Notes under the pieces: model-generated
What the model was told of the DNA's origin: nothing
What the model saw: only the letters and a program-made list of their open reading frames with translations
Database searches by the model: none
Part shown: in pieces, positions 20,944 through 32,587 of the stretch
Layout: each line of letters starts with the position of its first letter
Position numbering within the stretch: the stretch's first letter is position 1
DNA from: Sophora flavescens
Taxonomy: Eukaryota; Streptophyta; Magnoliopsida; Fabales; Fabaceae
Direction of reading: 5' to 3'
NCBI GenBank assembly: GCA_030762895.1
Contig: CM061069.1
Location: 24,609,404 to 24,673,403 of the forward strand
DNA length: 64,000 nucleotides
Position numbers and translations under genes: made by a program

Positions 20944-22655
20944 TGAAATAGATAACTATAAACACGAGAATGGGGGTTGAATTGTGTTTATTAGAATTTA
21001 AACAAAGCCGAAATCTTTTCACATACAGAAGCTTAGTTCAGACGAGTGGAAAGATACAGGACAGATGGGTGACCTATGTGATGAAATTTAAATAGTGACT
21101 TTGGCAAACACACCACTTGATAAGCGTTTAAGAAAACTAAAGAGTTTAAGGAAAGAGAGATTGACACAATTATTTATCCTGGTTCACTCTTAAAAGCAAA
21201 GAGTTACGTCCAGTCCTTGGCAGCACCAAGATTTATCCACTATAACTAATCAGGTTACAGACTCAAGTATTGTTTGCACACCTAGCCTGTTCAGGCTCTA
21301 AGACAAGTATTATTTGCACACTTAGCCTCTTCAGGATAACTCGGGTTTGTTTGAGATATTTGGTTTGTAATAAATACAACTTCAGACAGACAGAACTTTC
21401 ACTAACACACAGGGAGTGGTTTAAATGTAAAGTTTAGGAAAGTCTGCGTAATAACTTCAAATGATTGAAGAATACAGAATAAAAGAATGAAGATATTAAT
21501 GCGTAGAGTAATGGCTCTTTAATGCTATGTTTATTCAGTGTATTCTCTCTGTTCCATCTTCAATAACTTCTGTATTTATAGTCTTCAAGCATTTAGGATC
21601 CGTTAGAGACATTCCCTCAGATGTTGGCTTCAAGCAGAACTTCATTAAATGCAATAGAGTCGTTTGGGCAGCCATTAATACAATAGGAACGTTGGTTGTA
21701 CTCTAACATGAAGGATCGTGGCTTTATGCATCGTGATACAGCCATATCAGAGTTGTGCACAGATCTTTTTGTACTTTGCTGAGTACAATTCCCTTTTCGT
21801 GTAAGGACCAGAGGTACTGGGAAATAAAGCATGTTGGAAGCATTCTTGAACTGGTCTTTGGTTCTGATAGCCGAGGTTGCTTGAGAGAGTAACTTCTGTC
21901 TTTTCTTGATTCTGGTTCTTGAAATAAGATTATGATAATTCTTATAGAATTCGCGTTCAGAAAATAAGAGCGTCCATCTTGAAAATAACCGTGTCCATCT
22001 AGCCATTTAAGATTTTACATTTGGACGGGCTAGTAGACGAGCTCCATATGCCATGTCATTGGACGGAGATTCTCATTAAGGACTTAGCAAGTCTAAAGAC
22101 TTGTGTGGACGAGCGCTTCTATCACCTTAGTGGACGAGCACTTCTATCACTTCAGTGGACAAGCGCTTCTATTACTTTAGTGGACGAGCGCTTCTGTCAC
22201 TTTAGTGGACGAGTGCTTCTATCACTTTAGTGGACGAGCACTTTTGTTACTTTAGTGGACGAGCGGTTCTGTCACTTTAGTGGACGAGCACTTCTATCAC
22301 TTTATTGGACGAGCGCTTCTGTTACTTTATTGGACGAGTGCTTGTATCACTTTATTGGACGCCCACTTTTATCACTTTATTGGACGTCCGCTTTTATCAC
22401 TTATGTTGGACGTGCGTTTCAATTACTACAGTGTTGGACGTGCGCTTCTATCACTTGTGTTGGACGTGCGCTTCTATCACTTGTGCCGGACGTGCGCTTC
22501 TATCACTTCAGTGGATAGATGATTCTTACAGTTTTAATCTGCACACTAGATTGACAGGTTAGCTACCAATATGAAGGTTAATTAAATCATTAACCAATGT
22601 TTAGTTCTCATCAACACTTAGGGAAATGTACATCAGACATTTTAGAGACTTAACA
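20944..22655 (-). repeat. Element A 3' LTR
   Basis: 1,712 bp; contains a 25-bp minisatellite at about 22105-22515. Shorter than its partner because the minisatellite and other stretches differ in length. Confidence 0.9.
22105..22515 (+). repeat. 25-bp minisatellite in element A 3' LTR
   Basis: About 16 units of TTTAGTGGACGAGCGCTTCTGTCAC with a few variants (GTGCTTCTATCAC, CCCACTTTTATCAC). Over 22255-22515 all three forward frames stay open and give the same repeating peptide, because 25 is not a multiple of 3 and no frame of the unit has a stop. Confidence 0.93.
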
Positions 22656-23250
22656 ATCTTCCCCTTTTTGATGATGACAAACATTGAGATGATTTAATGA
22701 ACCTCATAAAATATCAACAAAGAACACATCATATATCAGACAGGTTGAAATTTTCTTAAGCGGACAGGTCATGCAGATGCTTGATCAAACATTAAGATTA
22801 ATTATATAATCTGTTTAACTTAGTCACACATAAGTTCGACTTGTTTAACTTGAAATTATTATCAGAGCAATCTTACTTAAGATTTATCTTAGCAATTATG
22901 GCAACTATCAGTGCATACTCATGTCCATGTATTATCTAAGATCGTATCATATTCATTCTCCTATTCTTCTATAACACATTTCTATCACATTTCTCAATTC
23001 TCATTTCTCCCCTTTTTGTCCACATCAAAAAGGGTTATCAAGTTTTATTTATGAGATATGTTAAGGGCAAGATAACATGTTAAGAAAATCATAGTAATGC
23101 AGCAAGCATATAAGACATACTCCACTTAAACTATTGTATCATCACCCCCCCCCTGAACTAATGCTTAGTTAAAAGAACATGTATATAGGAGTAAAGACAG
23201 ATTTAGCATAGACAGGTGATAAAGCATAGACAGGTTAACATTCAGACATG
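22656..23250 (-). other. Element A 3' internal non-coding region
   Basis: Between the RNase H stop and the polypurine tract. No envelope-like frame is left. It holds a run of nine or ten C (about 23146) and AAAAAGGGG-like tracts on the minus strand (complement near 23010-23035 and at 22657-22671). Confidence 0.6.
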
Positions 23251-25626
23251 TCATTCAACAATGCAATGCATGTTTAGATTATCTCTAATAAATAAAAACC
23301 TTTCTTCTTTGAGGGGTTTAGTGAAAATATCAGCCCATTGATTTTCAGTTTTAACAAACTTAATATCAAAGATGCCTTTCTGAACATAATCCCTAATAAA
23401 ATGATGTTTGATTTCAATATGCTTAGCCTTAGAATGCTGAATTGGATTTTTAGTTAAGCATATAGCATTGGAATTATCACACCATACAGATATGTTATGT
23501 TCATAAATAGAGTAATCCTCAAGTTGATGTTTTACCCATAAGAGTTGAGAGCAGCAACTAGCAGCAGAGATGTATTTTGCTTCAGTAGTAGACAGGGCAA
23601 TGGTTGTCTGCCTCTTGCTTGACCATGAGACTAAACTTGCTCCAATGAAGTGACATCCTCCACTGTTGCTTTTTCTTTCTATTTTGTCTCCAGCAAAATT
23701 AGCATCACAATATCCCACTAATCTGTATTCTTTTGATCTTAAATACAGGAAACCAAGATTAGTAGTTCCAAGCAAATATCTAAATATTCTTTTAACAGAC
23801 TTAAGATGAGATTCTCTAGGATCAGATTGGAATCTAGCACACATACAGACACTAAATTGAATGTCAGGTCTGCTTGAAGTTAAGTACAGTAGAGAGCCAA
23901 TCATACCTCTGTAAACAGTTTGATCTACCTTTTTACCTTCATCATCTTTGCTTAGTTGCATTGGGTTGCATAGGAGTTTTCATGAGCTTTGCATTTTCCA
24001 TTTTGTATTTCTTGATTATCTCCTTGGTATATTTTTGTTGATGAATATAAATTCCATCACTTGTCTGCTTGATTTGTAATCCAAGGAAGAACTTCAATTC
24101 TCCCATTATGCTCATCTCAAATTCAGCTTGCATTAGATTTGAAAATTCCTTGCACAGCTTTTCATTAGTTGCTCCAAAAATAATATTATCAACATATATT
24201 TGAAATGTAATGAAGTCCTTTTTAGAGCATTTCTTGAATAGAGTAGTGTCTACTTGTCCTCTAGTAAAACCATTATGCATGAGAAAAGAACTGAGTCTAG
24301 CATACCATGCTCTAGGTGCTTGTTTCAAACCATATAATGCCTTTTTAAGTTTGAAAACGTGATCTGGTTTATCAGTATCCTCAAAACCAGGGGTTGTTTA
24401 ACATACACTTCTTCTTCAATTATAAAATTTAGAAAAGCACTTTTTACATCCATTTGAAACAGGGTAATTTGGTGTTGTGGAGCATATGACATTAAAATGC
24501 GTATGGCTTCTATTCTAGCTACAAGTGCAAAGGTTTCAGTATAATCAATACCTTCTTGTTGGTTATAGCCTTGAGCTACTAACCTTGCCTTATTTCTGAC
24601 AACTTTACTATCTTCATCCAATTTGTTTCTGAAGACCCATCTTGTTCCAATAACCAACTTGTTGTTAGGCTTAGAGACAAGAGTCCAGACATCATTTCTG
24701 GTGAATTGGTTAAGTTCTTCTTGCATAGCAAGAATCCAGCTTTCATCCTTAAGAGTTTCTTCAATGCGTTTAGGCTCCAAATCTGAAATAAAGGCCACAT
24801 TGCTTGATTCTCTAAATGTGGATCTGTTTCTTACTCCTTCAGAAGGATTTCCAATAATAAGATCCTTAGGGTGATGAGTGTTGAACTTCCAATCCCTTTA
24901 GAGATCATCATGAAGATCTAGACTTGTCTGCTGACTCGTTTGCTCCACTTGTCTGTCAGCCTCAGGCACAGGTTTTGTTTTGGTTAGATCGGGTTGTTGA
25001 CTTTCTGGCTTGTTTATATCAAGACCTGCAAGATCATCTTCTAGATCTGATAGTTCTTTATCAGTCTTTAATCCATCATTGAATTTAACATGAACATATT
25101 CTTCAATAATACAAGTTCTTGAATTGTAAATTCTAAAAGCCTTAGACATTTCAGAATATCCTATGAAAATACCTTTATCTACCGTAGAATCAAACATTCC
25201 AAGATTATCTCTGGTATTCAGAATAAAACATTCACATCCAAAAGCATGAAAATAAGATATGTTGGGGTATTTTCCTTTCCACAATTCATAATGAGTCCTT
25301 TTTAGAAAAGGCCTAATAAGTATTATGTTTTGTACATAACAAGGAGTGTTTACAACTTCTGCCCAGAAGTACTTAGTGACATTATTTTCATTGAGCATAG
25401 ATCTAGCCATCTCTTGCAGAGATTTGTTATTTCTCTCAACCACTCCATTTTGCTGTGGAGTTCTAGGTGCAGAGAAATTGTGAGAGATTCCATTCTCCTC
25501 ACAGAACAGTCTAAACTGCTCATTTTCAAATTCTCCCATATGATCACTTCGAAGGGTAGAAATACAGAAACCCTGCTCAATTTTGTACTCTTTTGCAGAA
25601 TACTGAGAAAGTCTTAAAAGACTCAT
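23251..25626 (-). pseudogene. Element A pol: integrase core, reverse transcriptase, RNase H (broken)
   Basis: Read right to left, 25626-24898 holds the integrase core with STLRSDHMGEF and the PQQNGVVERNN catalytic-Glu region. 24798-24325 has the reverse-transcriptase start (TRWVFRNKLDEDSKVVRNKAR, FQMDVKSAFLN). A 1-base loss in a run of C after EEEVYVKQP shifts the frame, which resumes at MKQAPRAWY (24328-23942). 23961-23251 contains SRPDIQFSVCMCARFQ and the RNase H region ending ADIFTKPLKEERF. The catalytic box reads YVDNIIFG in place of YVDD, replacing an essential Asp. With the frameshifts this makes the polymerase inactive. Confidence 0.9.
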
Positions 25627-25639
25627 CCTTGTGTGTTAG

Positions 25640-26490
25640 GAAGAGTATCCATGTGTATCTAGAATAGTCATCAACTATGACAAATCCATATTTTCTTCCA
25701 GCCAGGCTGGCAACACTAACTGGTCCAAACAGATCCATGTGTAACAACTGAAGAGGTCTAGAGGTTGATACTTAGTTTTTAGATTTGAAACTTGATTTTA
25801 TCTGTTTACCTCTTTGACATGCATCACACAAGACATCTTTCTTAAAACTAATATCAGGCAATCCTCTCACAAGATTATTCTTTTTTAATTCAGAAATTAG
25901 TTTCATACTAGCATGTCCTAGTTTCTTATGCCATAACCATCTCTCATCCTCTTTAGACATCAGACAGGTTACACTTTGATTTGAGAGATCAGGCAGTTCA
26001 ATCTTATAAAGATTTTGTTGCCTTTTAGCTGAAAATAGGGTTTTGCCACATCAGTCTTTAACTATGCATATATCCTTGGTAAAGGAAACATCAAAACCAC
26101 TATCACATAATTGACTTGTGCTAAGCAAATTGTGTCTTAATACTTTAACCATAAGAACATTAGATATAGAGGGAAGAGGGGGTTTACCACCAATAGTACC
26201 AATTCCTATAACTTTCCCTTTCTGATTCCCTCCGAAGGCAACGTGTCCTTCTTTCTTAAGTTGGAGGTCTAGGAACATAGACCTTTATCCTGTCGTATGA
26301 CGCGAGCAGCCACTGTCCAGGTACCAGCAGTGGTGTTTTCTTTGTTTTGATGAGGACATCTGCAACAAAAATTATTTGATCTTTAGGTACCCATATTTTT
26401 CTGGGTCCTTTTCTATTTTTTTCTAGGAGTTTGTGAAGACTTCCTTCTCTTCTTATGGATACACTTAGACATAACGTGTCCAGTTTTTCC
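25640..26490 (-). pseudogene. Element A protease and pre-integrase region (broken)
   Basis: Covers the retropepsin region (DSGCSRH followed by a stop near 26285), the post-protease strand VAFGGNQKGKVIGIG to LRHNLLSTSQLCDSGFDV, and the GAG-pre-integrase zinc site at 25960-25772 (LWHKKLGHASM, then CDACQRGKQ). The integrase start DLFGPVSVASLAGRKYGF follows at about 25740-25680. At least two stops and two frameshifts separate these pieces. Confidence 0.85.
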
Positions 26491-27260
26491 ACAGAAGTTA
26501 CAGACGGGTGTAGATTTGGTTACAGTTGCCTTAACAGATACTGTAGAAGCTTTAGTTGATACTTTATGATGTGTCTGATGGACATATCCAATACCTTCTT
26601 TATTAAGAGAGTGCCTCTGACAATCAAGTAGCTTAGTCAGATTATCGCTACCATAGTCAAGGTAGTGAAATCCTTGGCTTGAGAGATAACAGTGACAAAA
26701 TGTCTCCACTATTTAAGTAGACTTCTCAGAATCTTTCCAACCTTCTCAGCATTGGTATAGATTTTGCCAAGAGATTTTAAACTGTTGACTATAGTTTGAA
26801 ATCTTCCTATCATTTGAGCAACAGATTCTCCTTCCTCCATGACAAACAGTTCATACTTTCTGACAAGTATGGCAATCTTTGACTCTTTGACTTTGGCTGT
26901 TCCTTTTTGTGTGACAGCTAAAGTGTCCCATATTTCTTTGGCAGAGTCACAAGCACATACCTTCTCAAACTCCTCAGGGCTGAGAGCACAGATGATGTTA
27001 TATCTAGCTTTGTGGTTCAGCTCCCATTTTGTCTTTTCTGCAGTAGTCCACTGAGCTTTTGGTTTGTCAGTGTTATCATAATTCTTGGGAATGAATGGAC
27101 CATCTGTAATGACATCCCAAAGATCGGAGTTTGTAGATAGATGGAACCGTTAAAATCTATCTTTCCAATATTTGTAATTTTCTCCATTGAAGTAAGGAGG
27201 TCTGGTTAAGGAGGCTCCTTTAGTCTGGTGACTTCCACTTGAACTAGCTCCAGCAGTCAT
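26413..27260 (-). pseudogene. Element A gag with internal deletion
   Basis: Gag starts at ATG 27260 (MTAGASSSGSHQ). The DUF4219/UBN2-type capsid region follows, with an early TAA about 40 codons in and another stop near 26710. By comparison with element C, sequence after the capsid region is missing: the first zinc knuckle and acidic linker are absent, and the frame continues with DNLTKLLDCQRHSLNKEGIG and the second knuckle CNFCGKTGHVMSKC (about 26490). Confidence 0.85.
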
Positions 27261-27331
27261 GTCTATTCTTCAGGACCTTTTACCTCTACACTGTTAGATG
27301 CTCAACCCAGAGGCTGAGCTCTGATACCAAC

Positions 27332-29111
27332 TGAAATAGACAACTATAAACACAAGAAGAGGGGTTGAATTGTGTTTATCAGAATTTAAACAAAGTTGAA
27401 ATCTTTTCGCATACAGAAGCTTAGTTCAGACGAGTGGAAAGATATAGGACAAACGGGTGACCTGTGTGATGAAATTTAAACAGTGACTTTGGCAAACACA
27501 CCACTTGATAAGCATATAAGAAAACTAAAGAGTTTAAGGAAAGAGAGATTGACACAATTATTTATCCTGGTTCACTCTTCAAAGCAAAGAGCTACGTCCA
27601 GTCCTTGGCAGCACCAAGATTTATCCACTATAGCTGATCAGGTTACAGACTCAAGTATTGTTTGTACACCTAGCCTCTTCAGGCTCCAAGACAATTATTC
27701 TTTGCACACCTAGCCTCTTTAGGCTCAAGACAAGTATTCTTTGCACACTTGGCCTCTTCGGACTCACTCAGGTTTGTTTGAGAGATTTGATTTGTAATAA
27801 ATACAACTGCAGACAGACAGAACTTTCACTAACACTCAGAGAGTGGTTTAAATGTAAAGTTTAGGAAAGTCTGCGTAATAACTTCAAATGATTGAAGAAT
27901 ACAGAATGAAATAATGAAGATATTAATACGTAGAGTAATGGCTCTTTAATGCTATGTTTATTCTCTGTGTATTATCTATGTTTCATCTTCAATGACTTTT
28001 GTATTTATAGTCTTCAAGCATTTAGGATCCATTAGAGACATTCCCTCAGATGTCGGCTTCAAGCAGAACTTCATTAAATGCAATAGAGTTGTTTTGGGCA
28101 GCCATTAATGTAATAGGAACGTTGGTTGTACTCTAACATGAAGGATCATGGCTTTATGCATCGTGATACAGCCATATCAGAGTTGTGCAGAGATCTTTTT
28201 GTACTTTGCTGAGTACAATTACCTTTTCGTGTAAGGACCAGAGGTACTAGGGAATAAAGCATGTTGGAAGCATTCTTTAACTGGTCTTTGGTTCTGATAA
28301 CCGAGGTTGCTTGAGAGAGTAACTTCTGTCTTTTCTTGATTCTGGTTCTTGAAATAAGATTTTGATAATTCTTATAGAATTCGCGTTCATAAAATAATCG
28401 CGTCCATCTTGAAAATAATCGCGTCCATCTAGCCATTTAAGATTTTACATTCGGACGGGCTAGTAGATGAGATCCATATGCCATGTCATTGGACGGAGAT
28501 TCTCATTAAGGACTTAGCAAGTCCAAAGACTTATGTGGATGAGTGCTTCTGTCATCTTAGTGGACGAGCACTTCTATCACTTCAGTGGACGAGCACTTAT
28601 GTTACTTTAGTGGATGAGCGCTTCTGTCACTTTAGTGGACGAGCACTTCTATCACTTTAGTGGACGAGCGCTTCTGTTACTTTAGTGGACGAGCGCTTCT
28701 GTCACTTTAGTGGACAAGCACTTCTATCACTTTATTGGACGAGCGCTTCTGTTACTTTATTGGATGAACGCTTGTATCACTTTATTGGACGCCCTCTTTT
28801 ATCACTTTATTGGACGCCCGCTTTTATCACTTATGTTGGATGTGCGCTTCAATTACTTCAGTGTTGGACGTGTGCTTCTATCACTTGTGCTGGACGTGCG
28901 CTTCTATCACTTGTGCTGGACATGCGTTTCTATCACTTGTGCTGGACGTGCGCTTCTATCACTTCATTGGATAGATGATTCTTACAATTTTAATCTTCAC
29001 ACTAGATTGACAGGTTAGCAACCAATATGAAGGTTAATTAAATCATTAACCAATGTTTAGTTCTCATCAAAACTTAGGGAAATTCATATCAGACATTTTA
29101 GAGACTTAACA
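27332..29111 (-). repeat. Element A 5' LTR
   Basis: 1,780 bp, same ends as the 3' LTR. Contains the same 25-bp minisatellite at about 28533-28970. Confidence 0.9.
28533..28970 (+). repeat. 25-bp minisatellite in element A 5' LTR
   Basis: About 17 units, same consensus as at 22105-22515, but the order and number of variant units differ, so the two LTR copies have changed since insertion. Confidence 0.9.
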
Positions 29112-29116
29112 TTGAT

Positions 29117-30468
29117 GAAAACTAAACATTGGTTAATGATTTAATTAACCTTTGTATTGGTTGCTAACCTGTCTACTAAGTGTGCAGATCAAAATAGTAA
29201 GAAGTCACCTTCTCACCTGTCTACCCACATAGATGACCACCTGTCTGGAGAAGCAAAAGTCAACCTGTCTGCTGACTAGGATTATTGACTTTCTGCATTG
29301 AAGTTTCAACTTGTCTTCTGATAAGTTCCTATTCTTGTCTGACGTTCTTCGATGAAGAATCCAAGTACAAAAAGCTTTTGAAAGCTGTCCCCTTATACAG
29401 AAGACTCTGAAGCTCTCTCTTTCTTAATCTCATGCTTATCAAGAAAGTCAGAAGTCATTCTGACAAGCAACCTAGGAAATCAGAGATGAAGGACAGTTAA
29501 AGAATGTTTCCAACGTACTTTATTCCCTAGTACTCTTGGTTATTACAAGAAAAAGGAAATGTGCTCTGCAAAGTACAAAAGCATTCTGCACAACTCTGAT
29601 TTGGCTACTGTACGATGCATAAAATCATGATCCTTCATGTTAGAGTACAACCAACATTCCTACTGCATTAATGGCTGCTAAGAACTACTCTATTGCATTT
29701 AATGAAGTTCTGCTTGAAGCCAACATTTGATGGAATGTCTCTAACGAATCTTAAATGCTTGAAGTCTATAAATACAAAAGTCATTGAAGATGAAGACATA
29801 GAACACACAACATTAAAAGAGCCATTACTCTATGCTTTTATTTCTTCATTCTTTCAATCTGTATTCTTCAATCATTTGAAGTTATTACGCAGTCTTTCCT
29901 AAGCTTACATTTAATCCATTCTCTGAGTGTTAGTGAAAGAACTGTCTGTCTGATTGTATTTATTACAAACAAACTTCTCAAACAAACCTGAGTGAGCCTG
30001 AAGAGGCTAGGTGTGCAAAGAATATTTGTCTTGGAGCCTTAAGAGGCCAGGTGTGCAAACAATACTTGGAGTCTGTAACCTGATCAGTTATGGTGGATAA
30101 AACTTGGTGGTGCCAAGGATCGGACGTAGCTCTTTGTGTTGAAGAGTGAACCAGGATAAATAGTTGTGTTAATCTATCTTCCCTTACACTCTTTAGTTGT
30201 GTTGATTATATTATCTGCTTTCTAACTAAAGGGGTTAAAAAGTGTGAATATCAAACTTGTTTTCAAGCTGTCTGCTTGTGTGTTTTTCTGTTAAAGTTTC
30301 ATCAGACGGGTCACTTGTCTGAGCAGTGTTCTCTCACTAGTCTGAACCTAGATTCTGTGTGCAAAAAGTTTTCAACTTTATTTTAAATTTTGATAAACAC
30401 AATTCAACCACCCTTCTCGTGTTTATAGTTTTCTACTTCAGTTGGTATCTTTATAGTTTTCTACTTCA
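29117..30468 (+). repeat. Element C 5' LTR, remainder
   Basis: Continues the LTR interrupted by element A and ends ..TTCTACTTCA. It lacks the 25-bp minisatellite of elements A and B; the corresponding region has repeated ACCTGTCT words (29,160-29,340). The last 28 bp, including the start of the primer site, are tandemly duplicated (30422-30449 and 30450-30477). Confidence 0.8.
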
Positions 30469-30469
30469 G

Positions 30470-30483
30470 TTGGTATCAGAGCA
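30470..30483 (+). other. Element C primer-binding site
   Basis: TTGGTATCAGAGC, complementary to the 3' end of initiator methionine tRNA in plant Copia elements. A partial extra copy (TTGGTATC) lies at 30442-30449. Confidence 0.8.
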
Positions 30484-30538
30484 CAGCCTCTGGGTTAAGC
30501 ATCTAATAGTATAGAGGTAAAGGTCTTGAAGAATAGAC

Positions 30539-30774
30539 ATGACTGCTGGAGCTAGTTCAAGTGGAAGCCATCAGACTGAAGGAGCTTCCCTAACCAGACC
30601 TCCATTCTTCAATGGAGAAAACTACAACTATTGGAAATATAGATTTCAATGGTTCATTCTATCTACAAACTCTGATCTCTGGGATGTCATCACAGATGGT
30701 CCATTCATTCCTAAAAATGATGACGACACTAACAAGCCAAAAGCTCAGTGGACCCCTGCAGAAAAGACAAAATG
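30539..30774 (+). pseudogene. Element C gag, N-terminal part
   Basis: Starts MTAGASSSGSHQTEG and continues through FFNGENYNYWKYRFQWFI (DUF4219-type start of Copia gag) to KPKAQWTPAEKTK, where element B interrupts it. The last five bases, AAATG (30770-30774), are B's target duplication. Gag resumes at 46584. Confidence 0.9.
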
Positions 30775-32586
30775 TGTTCGACTCAATGACTTAGAGATTT
30801 TGATATATGACAAATACAATTTAATGTGTATGCAAGTGTTTTAGTATCAAATTGCAAAGACGGGTATCAAGCAGTGATCAACAAGTTCATTAAGCAAATT
30901 CAAGGAAAATATTCAAGGAAGAACTTGAAGAAATCAAAAGAGCTACATGGAGGAATCAAAGAGCAAAGACAAAGATCAAGGAATCATCAAGACAAAAGCT
31001 TAAAGGAGAAATTAGATTTAAGTCTTAGATGATTTGTAAGAGAAAGAAATCTCTTAGTCACAAAATAGCTCAATTAAAAAGATGCATGAAGAAAATCAAT
31101 TTTCATAACCTGCATTAAAAGGAATAAGTTTTCGTTAATGAAAATGATTTTTGGAAATAAGAAGCGCTCGTCCACTAAAGTGACAGAAGTGTTTGTCCAC
31201 TAAACTGATAGAAGCGCTCGTCCAACACAAGTGATAGAAGCGCTCGTCCAACAAAGTGACAGAAGTGCTCGTCTACTAAAGTGATACAAGCGCTCGTCCA
31301 CTAAAGTGACAGAAGCACTCGTCCACTAAAGTGACAGAAGTGCTCGTCTACTAGGTTACGTTCTTTGGACTTGCTAAATCTTTAATGAGAAGATTCGTCC
31401 AATGATGTGGCATATGGAGCTCGTCTACTAGGTTACGTTCAACCAGTTAAAAGAGTATCCTTCTAATGAAGTAGCATATGGAGCTCGTCTACTATCAACT
31501 ACGAGCCCTGAAGATTGAAGACGGCACAATCTTATTTCAAGAACCAAGAATCAAGAAAACAGATTCTGTTATCAGATCCAAATCCGTTTTGATTGATCCC
31601 AATGACTATAACTTGTTTTCTATATAAAGAGGGATCAAAGGAACAATTTTACAACAATAACAATATCATATCATAACAACAGAACAATACACGTATCATT
31701 CATCATCTTTCTTGAGCTTATTGTGAAAAGAGTGTTTCAATACTCATAAGTGCTTCAATTTGTTTATCTGACTATTGAGAGTTAGGAATCAATTTTTTGT
31801 TTATTTGATTGTAAAGAGAGAGGGAGTCTCTCTGAGTGATTAGGGTGAGGTATCCCTAAGGAAGAACATTGAGGCTCTTCACAAGAGTGTGGTATCTTGA
31901 GGTGAAGGAGTGCTCTGTGGTATAAAGGTTTTTCAAGCTACCTAGCTAAAGCTTGTTGTGTTAGTGTGTGAAACCCACAGGTGGAGTGGGGACTGGATGT
32001 AGGTCACAGTGGTGGTGACTGAACCAGGATAGATCTGGTTGTGTGGTATCTCTAAACTCAGACTCTTTTACTTTCTGTTTATGTTCAAGAACCTGTGATT
32101 TTGATGTTTAAAGTTCAATATAATTTTTGTTCTTGATCTGTATAAATTGTATTGAAACTTGAGTCTGATTGTAATCAAGTCTGTGTTATCAGTGTTCAAA
32201 ACTGAGTTGATCAAAACCATTCTTGATTGTTGAAACTGAACTAATAACTGAAAATGAAACCTACAAGTTTGTTCTTGATTGTTAATGCTTGTATATGAAA
32301 CTTGCATAACTTGTTCTTAATCTTTAAAGGCTTAATCAGTTTCTATATTATGTTATTATTGAGTTTTGAATCTGAACCTATTCTGTGATCTATTAATTCT
32401 GAATCGATCTTTCTTATCCTCGTCATCTTCTATTCAAGATTTTATATAAATCCTTCATTGATTTTGTAAAATATCCTAAGGCCACAAATCTGAAAAATAA
32501 AGTTTTGTGAAAAGTTTTTAAGAGGGAAAGGTTTTAAAGAAAACTCAATTCACCCCCCCTCTTGAGTCGTTGAAGCCAAAACAACA
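30775..32586 (+). repeat. Element B 5' LTR
   Basis: 1,812 bp, TGTTCGACTC..AACAACA. Contains the 25-bp minisatellite at about 31161-31352 and a TATA-like CTATATAAAGAGGG at about 31620. The partner LTR lacks about 60 bp present here near 31,075-31,137. Confidence 0.9.
31161..31352 (+). repeat. 25-bp minisatellite in element B 5' LTR
   Basis: Seven or eight units of GAAGCGCTCGTCCACTAAAGTGACA, the same sense-strand repeat as in element A's LTRs (A lies on the other strand). This supports A and B as one family. Confidence 0.85.
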
Positions 32587-32587
32587 A

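Larger units (their letters stand above)
20944..29111 (-). mobile_element. Element A: Sirevirus-like Copia element, minus strand
   Basis: The element is 8,168 bp with LTRs at 27332-29111 (5') and 20944-22655 (3') and a perfect target duplication TTGAT (20939-20943 and 29112-29116). Each LTR begins TGTTAAG and ends ..TTTCA. The primer site (TGGTATCAGAGC, complement at 27317-27328) abuts the 5' LTR; the polypurine tract AAAAAGGGGAAGATTG lies just outside the 3' LTR. It inserted into element C's 5' LTR in opposite orientation. Gag and pol remain but are broken, and no envelope-like ORF remains between RNase H and the 3' LTR. Confidence 0.93.

Noticed and set aside
22105..22515. CRISPR-like or protein-coding repeat array
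   Set aside because: The 25-bp units are contiguous without unique spacers and lie inside a plant LTR; open frames are a by-product of the unit.
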